DNA from: Candidatus Poseidoniales archaeon
GTDB lineage: Archaea > Thermoplasmatota > Poseidoniia > Poseidoniales > Poseidoniaceae
Assembly (NCBI GenBank): GCA_012959845.1
Contig: DUCL01000173.1
Location: 1,386 to 15,832, forward strand
DNA length: 14,447 nt
Reading direction: 5' to 3'
Shown here in pieces: positions 1-6,971 of this stretch (the stretch's first letter is position 1; every line of letters begins with the position of its first letter). The notes beneath the pieces were generated by a model. That model ran no database searches, was not told the DNA's origin, and saw only the letters and a program-made list of their open reading frames with translations. The translations under genes were made by a program, and so were the position numbers.

Positions 1-389
1 TATTTTTGTAATGACGGTGGGGCGATGATTGAGATATCTTTGCCCTCTCCGTTTTCTGTAATTGAGTGAATCAAACCTGCCGACATGACATGTCCAGATA
101 ACAGGTGCCCTCCTAACTCATCACCATAGCGAAGCGCTCGTTCAAAATTAACTTGGCTTCCTGTTTCGAGGTCGGAAAGTGTTGTCCTCTGCAATGTTTC
201 CGCTATAATATCAAAATCAACAATAGAGTCGTTTATCGAAGTCACTGTCAGACAAACTCCATCGATGCTAACACTTGCACCGATTCGCAGGTTTTCCGTT
301 TCTGGCAACTTGATTGATACTTTTGTAGCAGACTCACCTTGTGAAGTTGCAATGATAGATGCAATGCCTTGGACAATACCTGTGAACAT
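1..389 (-). CDS. ribE: Riboflavin synthase alpha-type, N-terminal part (cut by window edge)
   Basis: This is the start of a riboflavin synthase of the bacterial trimeric type, which dismutates two 6,7-dimethyl-8-ribityllumazine molecules into riboflavin and a pyrimidine. About 129 codons are visible before the window edge, so the C-terminal part is missing. Visible motifs are the N-terminal MFTGIVQG, GVCLTVTSI in the first barrel, ETLQRTTL, NFERALRYGDELGGHLLSGHV and the start of the second-half repeat. The family is about 200 residues, built of two homologous lumazine-binding barrels, and only the first barrel plus the linker is seen. The ATG (389-387) directly abuts the TGA of ribL (392-390), suggesting translational coupling in a ribB-ribL-ribE operon. 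Methanogen-type archaea use an unrelated pentameric riboflavin synthase, so the bacterial type here suggests lateral origin. Confidence 0.93.
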   Translation of the reverse strand, partial: MFTGIVQGIASIIATSQGESATKVSIKLPETENLRIGASVSIDGVCLTVTSINDSIVDFDIIAETLQRTTLSDLETGSQVNFERALRYGDELGGHLLSGHVMSAGLIHSITENGEGKDISIIAPPSLQK

Positions 390-854
390 TCATTGACCAC
401 CCGTAGATTCATCAGAGGCTTTTTTCTCTGCCGATAATTTCAATATTCTCGCAATAATCTTACGAGTTCCATCTAAATCATCACTAAGACCTTCAACTCT
501 AACCACTTCTATAGAATCAAAACCCAATTCCGATAACTGTAATTTTATTTTCTCTACCGCGTGTAATTGGTCATAACCAAGTGCGATGACATCTGGGTTG
601 ACAATTGGCAAAATCTCAAAAATCGCTACACTTGGAGGGTTGCCAATTATTGAATCATCTACTGGTTTTAATCCTTCGACCATTCTTCGTCGCAAATCTT
701 GTCCTGTAACTGGTTCATGCTTACGCTTTCGTACTGTATCATCGTGTGCGACAACTACTGTAAGGTGGTCTCCCAATGCTTTAGCCTGCTCAAGGTAGTG
801 TAAATGTCCAGCATGAAGTAAGTCAAAAACTCCAACCGCCATCACTCTCTTCAT
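390..854 (-). CDS. ribL: Archaeal-type FAD synthetase (FMN adenylyltransferase, RibL-like)
   Basis: A 154-residue cytoplasmic nucleotidyltransferase expected to adenylate FMN to FAD. It has the cytidylyltransferase-fold signature HxGH at residues 14-17 (GVFDLLHAGH), a middle block RRRMVEGLKPVDDSIIG (55-71) typical of archaeal RibL, LGYDQ at 92-96, and a C-terminal GTRKIIARI (129-137) in the place of the family's ISSTxI phosphate-binding loop. The length matches archaeal RibL (about 150 residues) and excludes bifunctional bacterial RibF (about 300). A good Shine-Dalgarno, GAGGTGA (865-859), lies 4 nt before the ATG. It sits 80 bases downstream of ribB and abuts ribE, fitting one flavin operon. 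Related glycerol-3-phosphate cytidylyltransferases share the fold, but the context and the middle block favour RibL. Confidence 0.87.
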   Translation of the reverse strand: MKRVMAVGVFDLLHAGHLHYLEQAKALGDHLTVVVAHDDTVRKRKHEPVTGQDLRRRMVEGLKPVDDSIIGNPPSVAIFEILPIVNPDVIALGYDQLHAVEKIKLQLSELGFDSIEVVRVEGLSDDLDGTRKIIARILKLSAEKKASDESTGGQ

Positions 855-934
855 CGTCTCACCTCATCACTTGCTGCAGGTTGCCATTCTTCTCAATATC
901 GGTTGCAAGGATTACTCCGTTGCTGTTGCCTAAA

Positions 935-1642
935 TTATAGAGCATTGATTAATTGTGCCCCTTCTAAGAAAGGAATACCCCTTTGCATGGCCCAAATCCG
1001 TGCATCCTCTACCGACAATGCACCGTCGCCATCTGATTGTAACATCTCAGCACCGATCACTACCGGAGTCATTCCTGCAAGGCGCGCCAATCCAACCGCT
1101 AATTCAGTATGGCCTTGGCGTCGTGATAATCCTCCTTCGGATTCCCTACAAACTGGAATATGTCCCGGTGTCCTAAACTCATTTCCAAGTGCTTTCCTAG
1201 CTTCTTCTCCTGTGATGCCTGCTTGTTTACATTCCTCGACAAGTTCTGCGAACCGTCGTGTTGTCAAGGCTCTATCATGGTCGGTAATCCCTGTATATGT
1301 TTCACGATGATTCAAGGACAATGTGAATGCAGAACGTGAATCGTATCGCAAATCATTGGTAATTAATTCTGCAAGTACTAGATTATCCGAAACTAAAGCC
1401 GGATGAGTGTGTAAGTCTTGCAAAAATGGTAAGGAAAATAACTCGCCCACTTCATGCCCTATCGCTAAAAATAATAATCCGCCACAATCCTTTCTCAATT
1501 GTCGCATCGTCGCTGGCTGTGCAAACTGGCCTGGGAAAAGTAAATCAGTTTCACCTTCCCTGTTTTCAGAGTCAAAAAGGCAAATAGGGTTACCCATTTT
1601 GAAGGCGTTAACAGCCATAGATACCGCCTCGTCCATGCCCAC
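935..1642 (-). CDS. ribB: 3,4-dihydroxy-2-butanone 4-phosphate synthase
   Basis: Monofunctional DHBP synthase of 235 residues, making the four-carbon precursor of riboflavin from ribulose 5-phosphate with Mg2+. Characteristic motifs are all present: FDSENREGETD at 23-33 (acidic metal/substrate loop), SLNHRETYTGITDHDRALT near 109-127, FRTPGHIP around 156-163 with the metal-binding His, and RRQGHTELAVGLARLAG at 174-190. No GTP cyclohydrolase II domain follows, so it is not the bacterial RibBA fusion. The longest reading starts at GTG (1642); an in-frame ATG two codons later (1636) is equally possible and no strong Shine-Dalgarno decides. It is the first gene of the minus-strand flavin operon and is divergent from the endonuclease IV-like gene, with about 140 bases shared between them. 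I see no riboswitch-like structure there. Confidence 0.93.
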   Translation of the reverse strand: MGMDEAVSMAVNAFKMGNPICLFDSENREGETDLLFPGQFAQPATMRQLRKDCGGLLFLAIGHEVGELFSLPFLQDLHTHPALVSDNLVLAELITNDLRYDSRSAFTLSLNHRETYTGITDHDRALTTRRFAELVEECKQAGITGEEARKALGNEFRTPGHIPVCRESEGGLSRRQGHTELAVGLARLAGMTPVVIGAEMLQSDGDGALSVEDARIWAMQRGIPFLEGAQLINAL

Positions 1643-1782
1643 TCGTCATATCCCTACTTCATAGATAGTCGCATGCTCTATTACCATGAAATGGAGACAA
1701 AAAGAAATGATTTTGCAAACAGCCTACAGAAAGGGGTTAAGGAGAGACGACCTTTGGGTTGGTTCTGCGGGGGGGTCATGCT

Positions 1783-2907
1783 ATGCCAATCAAGTTAGGT
1801 CCAGCCGGAATTCCATTGTCCTGTAAAGGGAGAACAATTGTTGAAGGAATGGATGATATCATTTCTCTCGGATTGGAAACAATGGAAGTTCAAACTGTTA
1901 GAATGGTCGCTCCAAATCACTTTGAGCAATATTGGCAAGCAGGTGTTCTTTCGAATAAAACTGAGTTTGAAATGAACATTCATGGCCCATATTATTCAGA
2001 ATTATTAGGCGGTAAGGTTGAGAGAGGCCGAAGTCTTACCAAAATAGAATCAACTTTACAAGCAGCCCGTACAATCAATGCTCGCCATATCACATTACAT
2101 GCTGGCCATTATGGTGAGATGGGGCGTGGGACTGCTGCTAACGAACAAGTTGCAAATGTTTTCGCCGGAATAGTAGAGCGAGTTGCTGATATCTGGCATG
2201 ATGATGAGGATGAATTTCCTGTATTCCCTTGGATAAAGAATGGCACTCCATCTAAGATTGGTGTTGAAACATCTGGAAGACAAGAATTATGGGGAAGTTT
2301 GGAAGAAGTTCTAGAAGTTGTCAATCATGTTGAGGGTACAATTCCGGTCCTCAATATTGCACACATTCATTCTAGGGGGCATGGACGAATGAGAACCTCT
2401 GAAGACTATGGAGAATTATTTGACCAAGTTAGAGAATCTATCGGAACAAAGGAGTTCTATTGTCACTTTTCTGGAGTTGATCATCGTGGTGGTAATGCCA
2501 TGCATTATACTCAAATCAAGAAATCTGACTTGAACTTTGAACCTCTAGCCGAATTTATCGTTGAAGATGGAGGTTGGTTAGACATTACACTAATTTCCGA
2601 TTCACCACTACTAGAACACGATGCTATGTATATGTTGCAAAACATTGAGAAATCACGTCACAAGCAACTTGAACGGAAAGCCCGAGAAGATAGAAGGAGA
2701 GCACTTACACTTCAGAGTGGAAGTTCAGAAAATGCAGTTGCTGCACGTAAAGCACAACAAGCAATGCACCTAGAAACTACTGAAGGCGCTCCTGCTGCAA
2801 AGGAAACTGAAACCGTTAAGGCTGAAGAAAAATCTACTAAGAAGAAAACCAAAAAGGAAGACAATGAAGCGTTGGATTTAGAAAAATCTGATGACGAACT
2901 TTTCTGA
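1783..2907 (+). CDS. Endonuclease IV-like TIM-barrel protein (AP endonuclease family 2) with charged C-terminal tail
   Basis: A 374-residue protein whose first ~290 residues resemble the archaeal branch of the Nfo/xylose-isomerase-like TIM barrel family, whose members cleave DNA at abasic sites. The start KLGPAGIPLSCKGR is typical of archaeal members. Candidate metal ligands are H67 (NIHGPYY), H106 (LHAGHYG), E162 (GVETSG), H194 (NIAHIHSRG), H228 (CHFSG) and H241, with SDSPLLEHDA (272-281) at the last strand. The Asp that precedes the TAH-type His in E. coli Nfo seems to be Asn191 here. Residues ~290-374 form a Lys/Glu-rich, probably disordered extension. The ATG at 1783 is preferred over an upstream TTG (1759) because a GGGGGGG tract ends 7 nt before it and archaeal homologues begin there. 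AP endonuclease activity is inferred. Confidence 0.75.
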   Translation: MPIKLGPAGIPLSCKGRTIVEGMDDIISLGLETMEVQTVRMVAPNHFEQYWQAGVLSNKTEFEMNIHGPYYSELLGGKVERGRSLTKIESTLQAARTINARHITLHAGHYGEMGRGTAANEQVANVFAGIVERVADIWHDDEDEFPVFPWIKNGTPSKIGVETSGRQELWGSLEEVLEVVNHVEGTIPVLNIAHIHSRGHGRMRTSEDYGELFDQVRESIGTKEFYCHFSGVDHRGGNAMHYTQIKKSDLNFEPLAEFIVEDGGWLDITLISDSPLLEHDAMYMLQNIEKSRHKQLERKAREDRRRALTLQSGSSENAVAARKAQQAMHLETTEGAPAAKETETVKAEEKSTKKKTKKEDNEALDLEKSDDELF

Positions 2908-2994
2908 GTTGGTAATCTCAATTAGGTTGTAAAACTTAACTTTGGCATTATCTTACAGTGGTAAGCGACTTAAGCAAAGGGTGCAGGGAGACTA

Positions 2995-4002
2995 TTGGTT
3001 GACATGGTATCTATTGGAATTTTGGGCCTCGGGAATTGGGGCAGTGCAATCGCAAAAATGTGGCTCGATGAAGGACACAAGGTCAAAGGATGGACTATTG
3101 AATCTGAAGTATATGAGTCAATTACAATGGATAACATCAATCACAAATATCTTCCAAAACTATCCCTCAAAGGTATGGATGTGTCAATGCACATTGAAGA
3201 TGCTATCGATGGGGTTGAAGTTGTAGTTCTAGCCGTACCATCATCGGTTATTTTAGAGGTCGTAGACCAAGTAATTCCGCACCTACGTCCAAGACATGTA
3301 ATACTTGACTTAGCAAAGGGATTAGCGCCAGGTAATCAGATGATATCTCATGCTATTCAAGAGAAACTGTCTGCTGCAAATATGTCAAACCCGTTGGCAG
3401 TTGTAACAGGACCAACAATTGCACCTGAAGCTGCTGCTGGAGTTATGACTACTGCACTGGTGGCAAGTGAAGATGTTTCTGTTGCGAAAAAACTAGCAAA
3501 GACATTGACCACTCAAACTTTCATTTTACATCCTGCATCAGACCCTGTCGGGGCTGAACTTTGGGGTGCTTTCAAAAATGTAGTTGCCCTTGCTTGCGGA
3601 TTGGTTGATGGCTTGAAACAAGTTGGCTCATTGGGCGGAGATAATCTCAAGGCTGCAATCTTCATGGCCGGATTCAAAGAAGGATGCCTATTACTGCCTC
3701 AACTTGGTGCTAGAGCCGAAGTAGCATTCGGACCTGCTGGATTAGGAGATCTCTTTGTCACTGCAACTTCACCTCATGGCAGAAATCGCTCAATGGGTGA
3801 AAAATTAGGAACTGGTTTGACATTAGAAGAGGCATTGGAAGAGATGCACATGGTTGCTGAAGGTGTAAGAGCGACAAGAATGTTCTGTGAAAGAGCAGAA
3901 GACGATAAAATCGATATTCCATTTACCAAAGCATTGAACACTTTACTTGACGGTCATATCGATGCTGAAGAATGTTGCCGAAGAATGGTAAATCTTCACT
4001 GA
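2995..4002 (+). CDS. gpsA: NAD(P)-dependent sn-glycerol-3-phosphate dehydrogenase
   Basis: A 335-residue GpsA that interconverts dihydroxyacetone phosphate and sn-glycerol-3-phosphate. It shows the Rossmann motif GLGNWG (11-16), DLAKGL (105-110), VTGPTIAPEAAAG (137-149), the catalytic lysine in ELWGAFKNVVALACG (K194), and GLGDLFVTATSPHGRNRSMGEKLG (249-272) with the substrate-binding Asp, Asn and Arg. Length is normal for the family. The start is taken as TTG at 2995 because GGGAG (2985-2989) is 5 nt upstream; ATG 3004 is the alternative. Archaea normally build lipids on sn-glycerol-1-phosphate using an unrelated enzyme, so a GpsA is notable. It could serve glycerol catabolism or a G3P-based lipid route. 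It follows the endonuclease-like gene by 87 bases. Confidence 0.94.
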   Translation: MVDMVSIGILGLGNWGSAIAKMWLDEGHKVKGWTIESEVYESITMDNINHKYLPKLSLKGMDVSMHIEDAIDGVEVVVLAVPSSVILEVVDQVIPHLRPRHVILDLAKGLAPGNQMISHAIQEKLSAANMSNPLAVVTGPTIAPEAAAGVMTTALVASEDVSVAKKLAKTLTTQTFILHPASDPVGAELWGAFKNVVALACGLVDGLKQVGSLGGDNLKAAIFMAGFKEGCLLLPQLGARAEVAFGPAGLGDLFVTATSPHGRNRSMGEKLGTGLTLEEALEEMHMVAEGVRATRMFCERAEDDKIDIPFTKALNTLLDGHIDAEECCRRMVNLH

Positions 4003-4057
4003 TTGAAGAAACGAATTACTGCGGTGCTGTTTTGAATGGTGGCGATATGGCAATGCT

Positions 4058-4273
4058 ATGGCGGAGGAATTGACTGAGTTGGAAGCGAGATTGTTTGAGT
4101 GGCTTCGTCAATCTGATTTCCACCTTACTCCATGGTCAACCGAGGATGCTGCAGAAATTTTTGAAGTAGAAGATGATGCTGTTTACGAAGCGATTGCATC
4201 TTTGACAAAGAAGGTCCCTGACCGCATACAAGTCTTTTACAAAAATGGCTCTTTACATATTGCAGTTGAGTGA
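4058..4273 (+). CDS. Small conserved-looking protein, possible winged-helix fold
   Basis: A 71-residue acidic protein that I do not recognise. It has regular helical patterning: ELEARLFEWLRQS, then TEDAAEIFEVEDDAVYEAIASLTKKV resembling a helix-turn-helix, then a strand pair (RIQVFYKNGSLHIAVE). That order, helix - HTH - beta wing, is what a minimal winged-helix domain looks like, but no diagnostic motif proves DNA binding. The coding pattern matches its neighbours. No Shine-Dalgarno sits at a usual distance from ATG 4058; a GGAGG inside the first codons could serve a TTG at 4079 instead. Its stop is only 3 bases from the stop of the convergent permease gene, so the two transcripts must overlap. 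Confidence 0.6.
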   Translation: MAEELTELEARLFEWLRQSDFHLTPWSTEDAAEIFEVEDDAVYEAIASLTKKVPDRIQVFYKNGSLHIAVE

Positions 4274-4276
4274 GAT

Positions 4277-5188
4277 TCACTCTTCTGAATCTTCTTCTTG
4301 CTGAATAAATTTACCATGATGATGTAATGATGCCATTTTTGCTGGCAGGAATATCGTAGACCAAGAAGGCCTTTGCACATCTCCTTCTTCTGTGAATTTT
4401 GAACGGATAACCATTGACAACATATCTATCAATACAACTACTACGAAAACAATAATCAGCAATGCAACTACCTTGTCATATTGTAACATCTTTAGATATG
4501 TATTGAGGTATAATCCAATACCACCTGCACCAACTAATCCGATTACTGTCCCATGTCTAACATTATATTCAAACATGAACATCAGATGAGAAAGAAGATT
4601 ATTTGCAGATTCAGGAATTGCGACTAAGTAGGTTGTTTCGGCTCGTGTCATCCCCATTGCTCTGGCTGCTTCAAGAGGTGCGTTTCTAATTCCCTCAATT
4701 GACTCAAATTGTAACTTTCCAAGATAGCCAACTGTGTAAAAGGTCATAGCAAATATCCCTGCAAGTGTGCCAATATCGAAAATAATTACGAATAATATAG
4801 CCCAAATTATTGAAGGTAAACTTCTCATTGCTGAAAGAATTACACGCGAAGGAAATGAAACCCATTTTGGAGATAGGTTATTGGCTGCAAAGGCTGCCAA
4901 TGGCAAAGCGATAATAAAACCAAAAGCAGTTGACACAAAGGCAATTTTGATAGTTTCAACCATTCCCATCCATGCTACAGAACAAAATAATCCAACGCTT
5001 TCTTGACATACTGGATATGATTGTGCTTCCAATACAGACCAATTCGGTGGCCACAATGATTCTTCAAAGAAGATGTTCAAATTACTCCATCCACCTTCTA
5101 ATCGGCCCCAGTCACCGACCAAATCATTGAATGTGAACAATGCCAGTAGCAGAGTTATTGCTGCGATGATGAGAACTCTTGAATTCAT
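4277..5188 (-). CDS. phnE: PhnE-type ABC importer permease (probable partner of a transferrin-like binding protein)
   Basis: A 303-residue inner-membrane permease of the phosphate/phosphonate (PhnE) branch of binding-protein-dependent transporters. After an N-terminal helix (about 4-22) comes an external segment with WPPNW, as in PhnE, then helices at roughly 78-101, 113-138, 140-156, 203-225 and 238-262. The cytoplasmic EAA loop is EAARAMG (173-179), and the strongly conserved NVRHGTVIGLVGAGGIG spans 209-225. Two cysteines (C61, C69) lie close together in the external segment. Its ATG overlaps the TGA of the ATPase gene by 4 bases. The family points to phosphonate or phosphate esters, but the binding protein of this operon looks like a transferrin lobe, so iron is the likelier cargo. 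The symbol reflects family only. Confidence 0.88.
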   Translation of the reverse strand: MNSRVLIIAAITLLLALFTFNDLVGDWGRLEGGWSNLNIFFEESLWPPNWSVLEAQSYPVCQESVGLFCSVAWMGMVETIKIAFVSTAFGFIIALPLAAFAANNLSPKWVSFPSRVILSAMRSLPSIIWAILFVIIFDIGTLAGIFAMTFYTVGYLGKLQFESIEGIRNAPLEAARAMGMTRAETTYLVAIPESANNLLSHLMFMFEYNVRHGTVIGLVGAGGIGLYLNTYLKMLQYDKVVALLIIVFVVVVLIDMLSMVIRSKFTEEGDVQRPSWSTIFLPAKMASLHHHGKFIQQEEDSEE

Positions 5189-5847
5189 TGTTTCTCCTCC
5201 TCAAGCAATTTACCATCAACAATTCTCCAAATTCGATTTGCAACTTGATATGCCAACTCTTCATGGTGCTCAACCATGACCAAGGCTGATTTCTTTTCTC
5301 TTATCGTCGCTTTAACCGTCCTCATAACAATTTCAACATTATCGTCATCTAATTCCCCCAAGAACTCATCGGCAAGAACGAGTTTTGGTTGCTGAGCAAC
5401 GGTTCTTGCTGTTGCAACTCTTCGCTGTTGGCCACCAGATAGCGTCCTAATTGGTTGGTTGGAAAAGTCGGTTAAGCCAAAATTGTGTAAGACTTTATCG
5501 ACTATTGGTCGCAAATTTTTCGGCAAAGGGAAAAACGGTGGAAGCCATTTGGATGCGCGCATTCTAGCACCCATTTCAACATTTGAACGAACGCTCATAT
5601 TGCTGATCAAGCCGAGTCTTTGTGGAATATATCCTAAGCCGCCACGACGCTCTACTTTCAATTCTACCACACCCGCGATTGGCCTAACCAATCCTGCTAA
5701 AGTTCGCAGCAGTGTTGTTTTCCCGATTCCAGAGGGACCCAATACTGCAATTACATCACCTGAGTAAATTTCTAGATTAATTTCATCTATCAAAGTTGTT
5801 TCATATCCGATAGAAACATCGACCAACTTTGCTAGTAATTTTGTCAT
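5185..5847 (-). CDS. phnC: PhnC-type ABC importer ATPase
   Basis: A 220-residue ATP-binding subunit that energises the adjacent permease. Counted from ATG 5847: Walker A GPSGIGKTT (37-45), Q-loop Gln76 (YIPQRLG), signature LSGGQ (136-140), Walker B KLVLADE (155-161) and H-loop His194 (MVEHHEE). The segment after Walker B reads FLGELDDDN, unlike the usual PxxxLDP of PhnC. ATG 5847 is preferred because AGGAGT (5860-5855) lies 7 nt upstream; a longer reading from 5877 overlaps the preceding stop as ATGA and would add 10 residues. It is the middle gene of a binding protein - ATPase - permease operon with overlaps of a few bases. Sub-family assignment to PhnC comes mainly from the partner permease. 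Confidence 0.87.
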   Translation of the reverse strand: MTKLLAKLVDVSIGYETTLIDEINLEIYSGDVIAVLGPSGIGKTTLLRTLAGLVRPIAGVVELKVERRGGLGYIPQRLGLISNMSVRSNVEMGARMRASKWLPPFFPLPKNLRPIVDKVLHNFGLTDFSNQPIRTLSGGQQRRVATARTVAQQPKLVLADEFLGELDDDNVEIVMRTVKATIREKKSALVMVEHHEELAYQVANRIWRIVDGKLLEEEKQ

Positions 5848-5873
5848 CTCAATTACTCCTAATTTGTCTTGTT

Positions 5874-6923
5874 TCATGCTTGGTATTTTTCTTCCATGTA
5901 TAGTGAAATTCCAGGAACGTGTGAAATTAGACTAGAATATGAATCTAAATGTAATTCAGCGGTGGTTTCAACTATCCCAGGGGTATTGAGAATATTTTGT
6001 AAAATTGAAAGGCCATCTTCACTCTCTTGCAGTTCTACCAATGCAGATACAATCGCGGCTCTATCTGAATCTGAGATTGAATTAGGTTGGTACATTAGTG
6101 GATGGCTCGGTGCATTTCCAAATGCTGGTAATTTGATGTAATCGGCAATATCCAAGCACCAATCGTCATCGTCTTCGGCTACTTCATTATTGCAGTATTT
6201 GTCAACGGTGGAATCCTTGGCAAATGCGACCTCACCTGTACCATCGCTTAGGCACTTCATGGCACCTGAATATCCATAATATGGAGTTCCTGATTCGGGA
6301 ATACTCGCATCGTCATTGAAGAAATTAAAGATCGTATTGCGCAATGATTCAATATCTTCTGCATCGCCGATTACCTCGGTATAGTTATTTCCGATTAGAT
6401 AACCCATTGGAATCAACATTCCAGCTGACTTTAACCAACCTGTGTGGCATGATGTTTTTCCTTGCAGTAAGGCGAATGGGTCCGTTGATTCATTTCCATC
6501 TTGAAGCGCATCTGCAACATCGCTACCATTCAATACCCATGCATGGGCTTGATAGTAGGTTTTTCCGTCACTCTTCATATCCGCCGCCGCGACCTGTAAT
6601 CCGTATTTTTGCCAACCGACCCAACCAGCGCCGCCATCCATGAAAGCCATATCAGCAGAGCCAAAGCGCAATGCTTCCAAGGCAAGTGCATCGGATGTTA
6701 TTGGATACAGTTCTACTGGCTTTCCGATTTGTTGCGACAAATAATCTGCAAGACGATATGGGTTTTCATCAAAGTTGCTATAATCATCTTTAATTGAAAA
6801 TGCGATTTTTATTGGGTCTGGAGCACTTACTCCACCATCATCAATTCTTTGCTCACCAGCAATGCAGCCAGACAAACTCGATGCTGCTATTATTAGAACT
6901 AGAAAAATTGGTTTTAGCGACAT
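5874..6923 (-). CDS. Transferrin-like iron-binding lipoprotein of an ABC importer
   Basis: A 349-residue exported binding protein. The N-terminus has a hydrophobic signal ending in the lipobox LSGC (Cys20), so it is probably lipid-anchored outside the membrane. Gene order is that of PhnD-PhnC-PhnE, but internal motifs match a transferrin lobe as I recall human transferrin: FMDGGAG with D96 (cf. Asp63), KTYYQAHAWV with Y123 (cf. Tyr95), GKTSCHTGWLKSAGMLIPMG at 155-174 (the carbonate-binding loop, T161 conserved, Lys165 for Arg124), YYGYSGAMKCLSDGTGEVAF at 215-234 with Y218 (cf. Tyr188), and NAPSHPL with H274 (cf. His249). C159 and C224 match the transferrin disulfide 118-194. Single lobe only. 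ATG 6923 is chosen because GGAG (6935-6932) is 8 nt upstream; TTG 6929 is too close. Fe(III)-carbonate binding is inferred. Confidence 0.82.
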   Translation of the reverse strand: MSLKPIFLVLIIAASSLSGCIAGEQRIDDGGVSAPDPIKIAFSIKDDYSNFDENPYRLADYLSQQIGKPVELYPITSDALALEALRFGSADMAFMDGGAGWVGWQKYGLQVAAADMKSDGKTYYQAHAWVLNGSDVADALQDGNESTDPFALLQGKTSCHTGWLKSAGMLIPMGYLIGNNYTEVIGDAEDIESLRNTIFNFFNDDASIPESGTPYYGYSGAMKCLSDGTGEVAFAKDSTVDKYCNNEVAEDDDDWCLDIADYIKLPAFGNAPSHPLMYQPNSISDSDRAAIVSALVELQESEDGLSILQNILNTPGIVETTAELHLDSYSSLISHVPGISLYMEEKYQA

Positions 6924-6936
6924 ATACAATACTCCA

Positions 6937-6954
6937 GTTTAGGTCGCCCTAAAC
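6937..6954. promoter_or_regulatory. Palindromic operator site 1 of the transferrin-like importer operon
   Basis: GTTTAGG-TCGC-CCTAAAC is a perfect 7-bp-arm inverted repeat with a 4-bp spacer, 14 to 31 bases upstream of the binding-protein ATG. The core TTAGG-N4-CCTAA matches the core of DtxR/IdeR-type iron-repressor sites (TTAGGTTAGCCTAA). It overlaps the predicted transcription start, so a bound repressor would block initiation. The regulator is not encoded in this window; metal responsiveness is inferred from the motif. Confidence 0.8.
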
Positions 6955-6960
6955 TCGCCC

Positions 6961-6968
6961 GTATATGA
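6961..6968 (-). promoter_or_regulatory. Putative TATA element of the importer operon
   Basis: On the minus strand TCATATAC (6968-6961) lies between the two palindromes. A start about 25 bases downstream would fall near 6939 and give a short leader of roughly 15 bases carrying GGAG before the ATG at 6923. This arrangement, an AT-rich TATA flanked by operators, is common for repressed archaeal promoters. The element itself is short, so the call rests on position. Confidence 0.5.
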
Positions 6969-6971
6969 AGA

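Noticed and set aside
855..934. Possible FMN riboswitch in the gap between ribB and ribL
   Set aside because: Only 80 bases, no recognisable FMN-aptamer elements, and the class is not known from archaea.
903..1310. A 135-codon plus-strand open frame opposite ribB
   Set aside because: Antisense shadow of a clear ribB with all family motifs.
5874..6923. Annotation as an ordinary phosphonate-binding PhnD
   Set aside because: Gene order suggests it, but the SCHTG, GYSGAMKCL and PSH blocks with matching iron ligands are transferrin-specific as far as I know, and no phosphonate-degrading gene is nearby.
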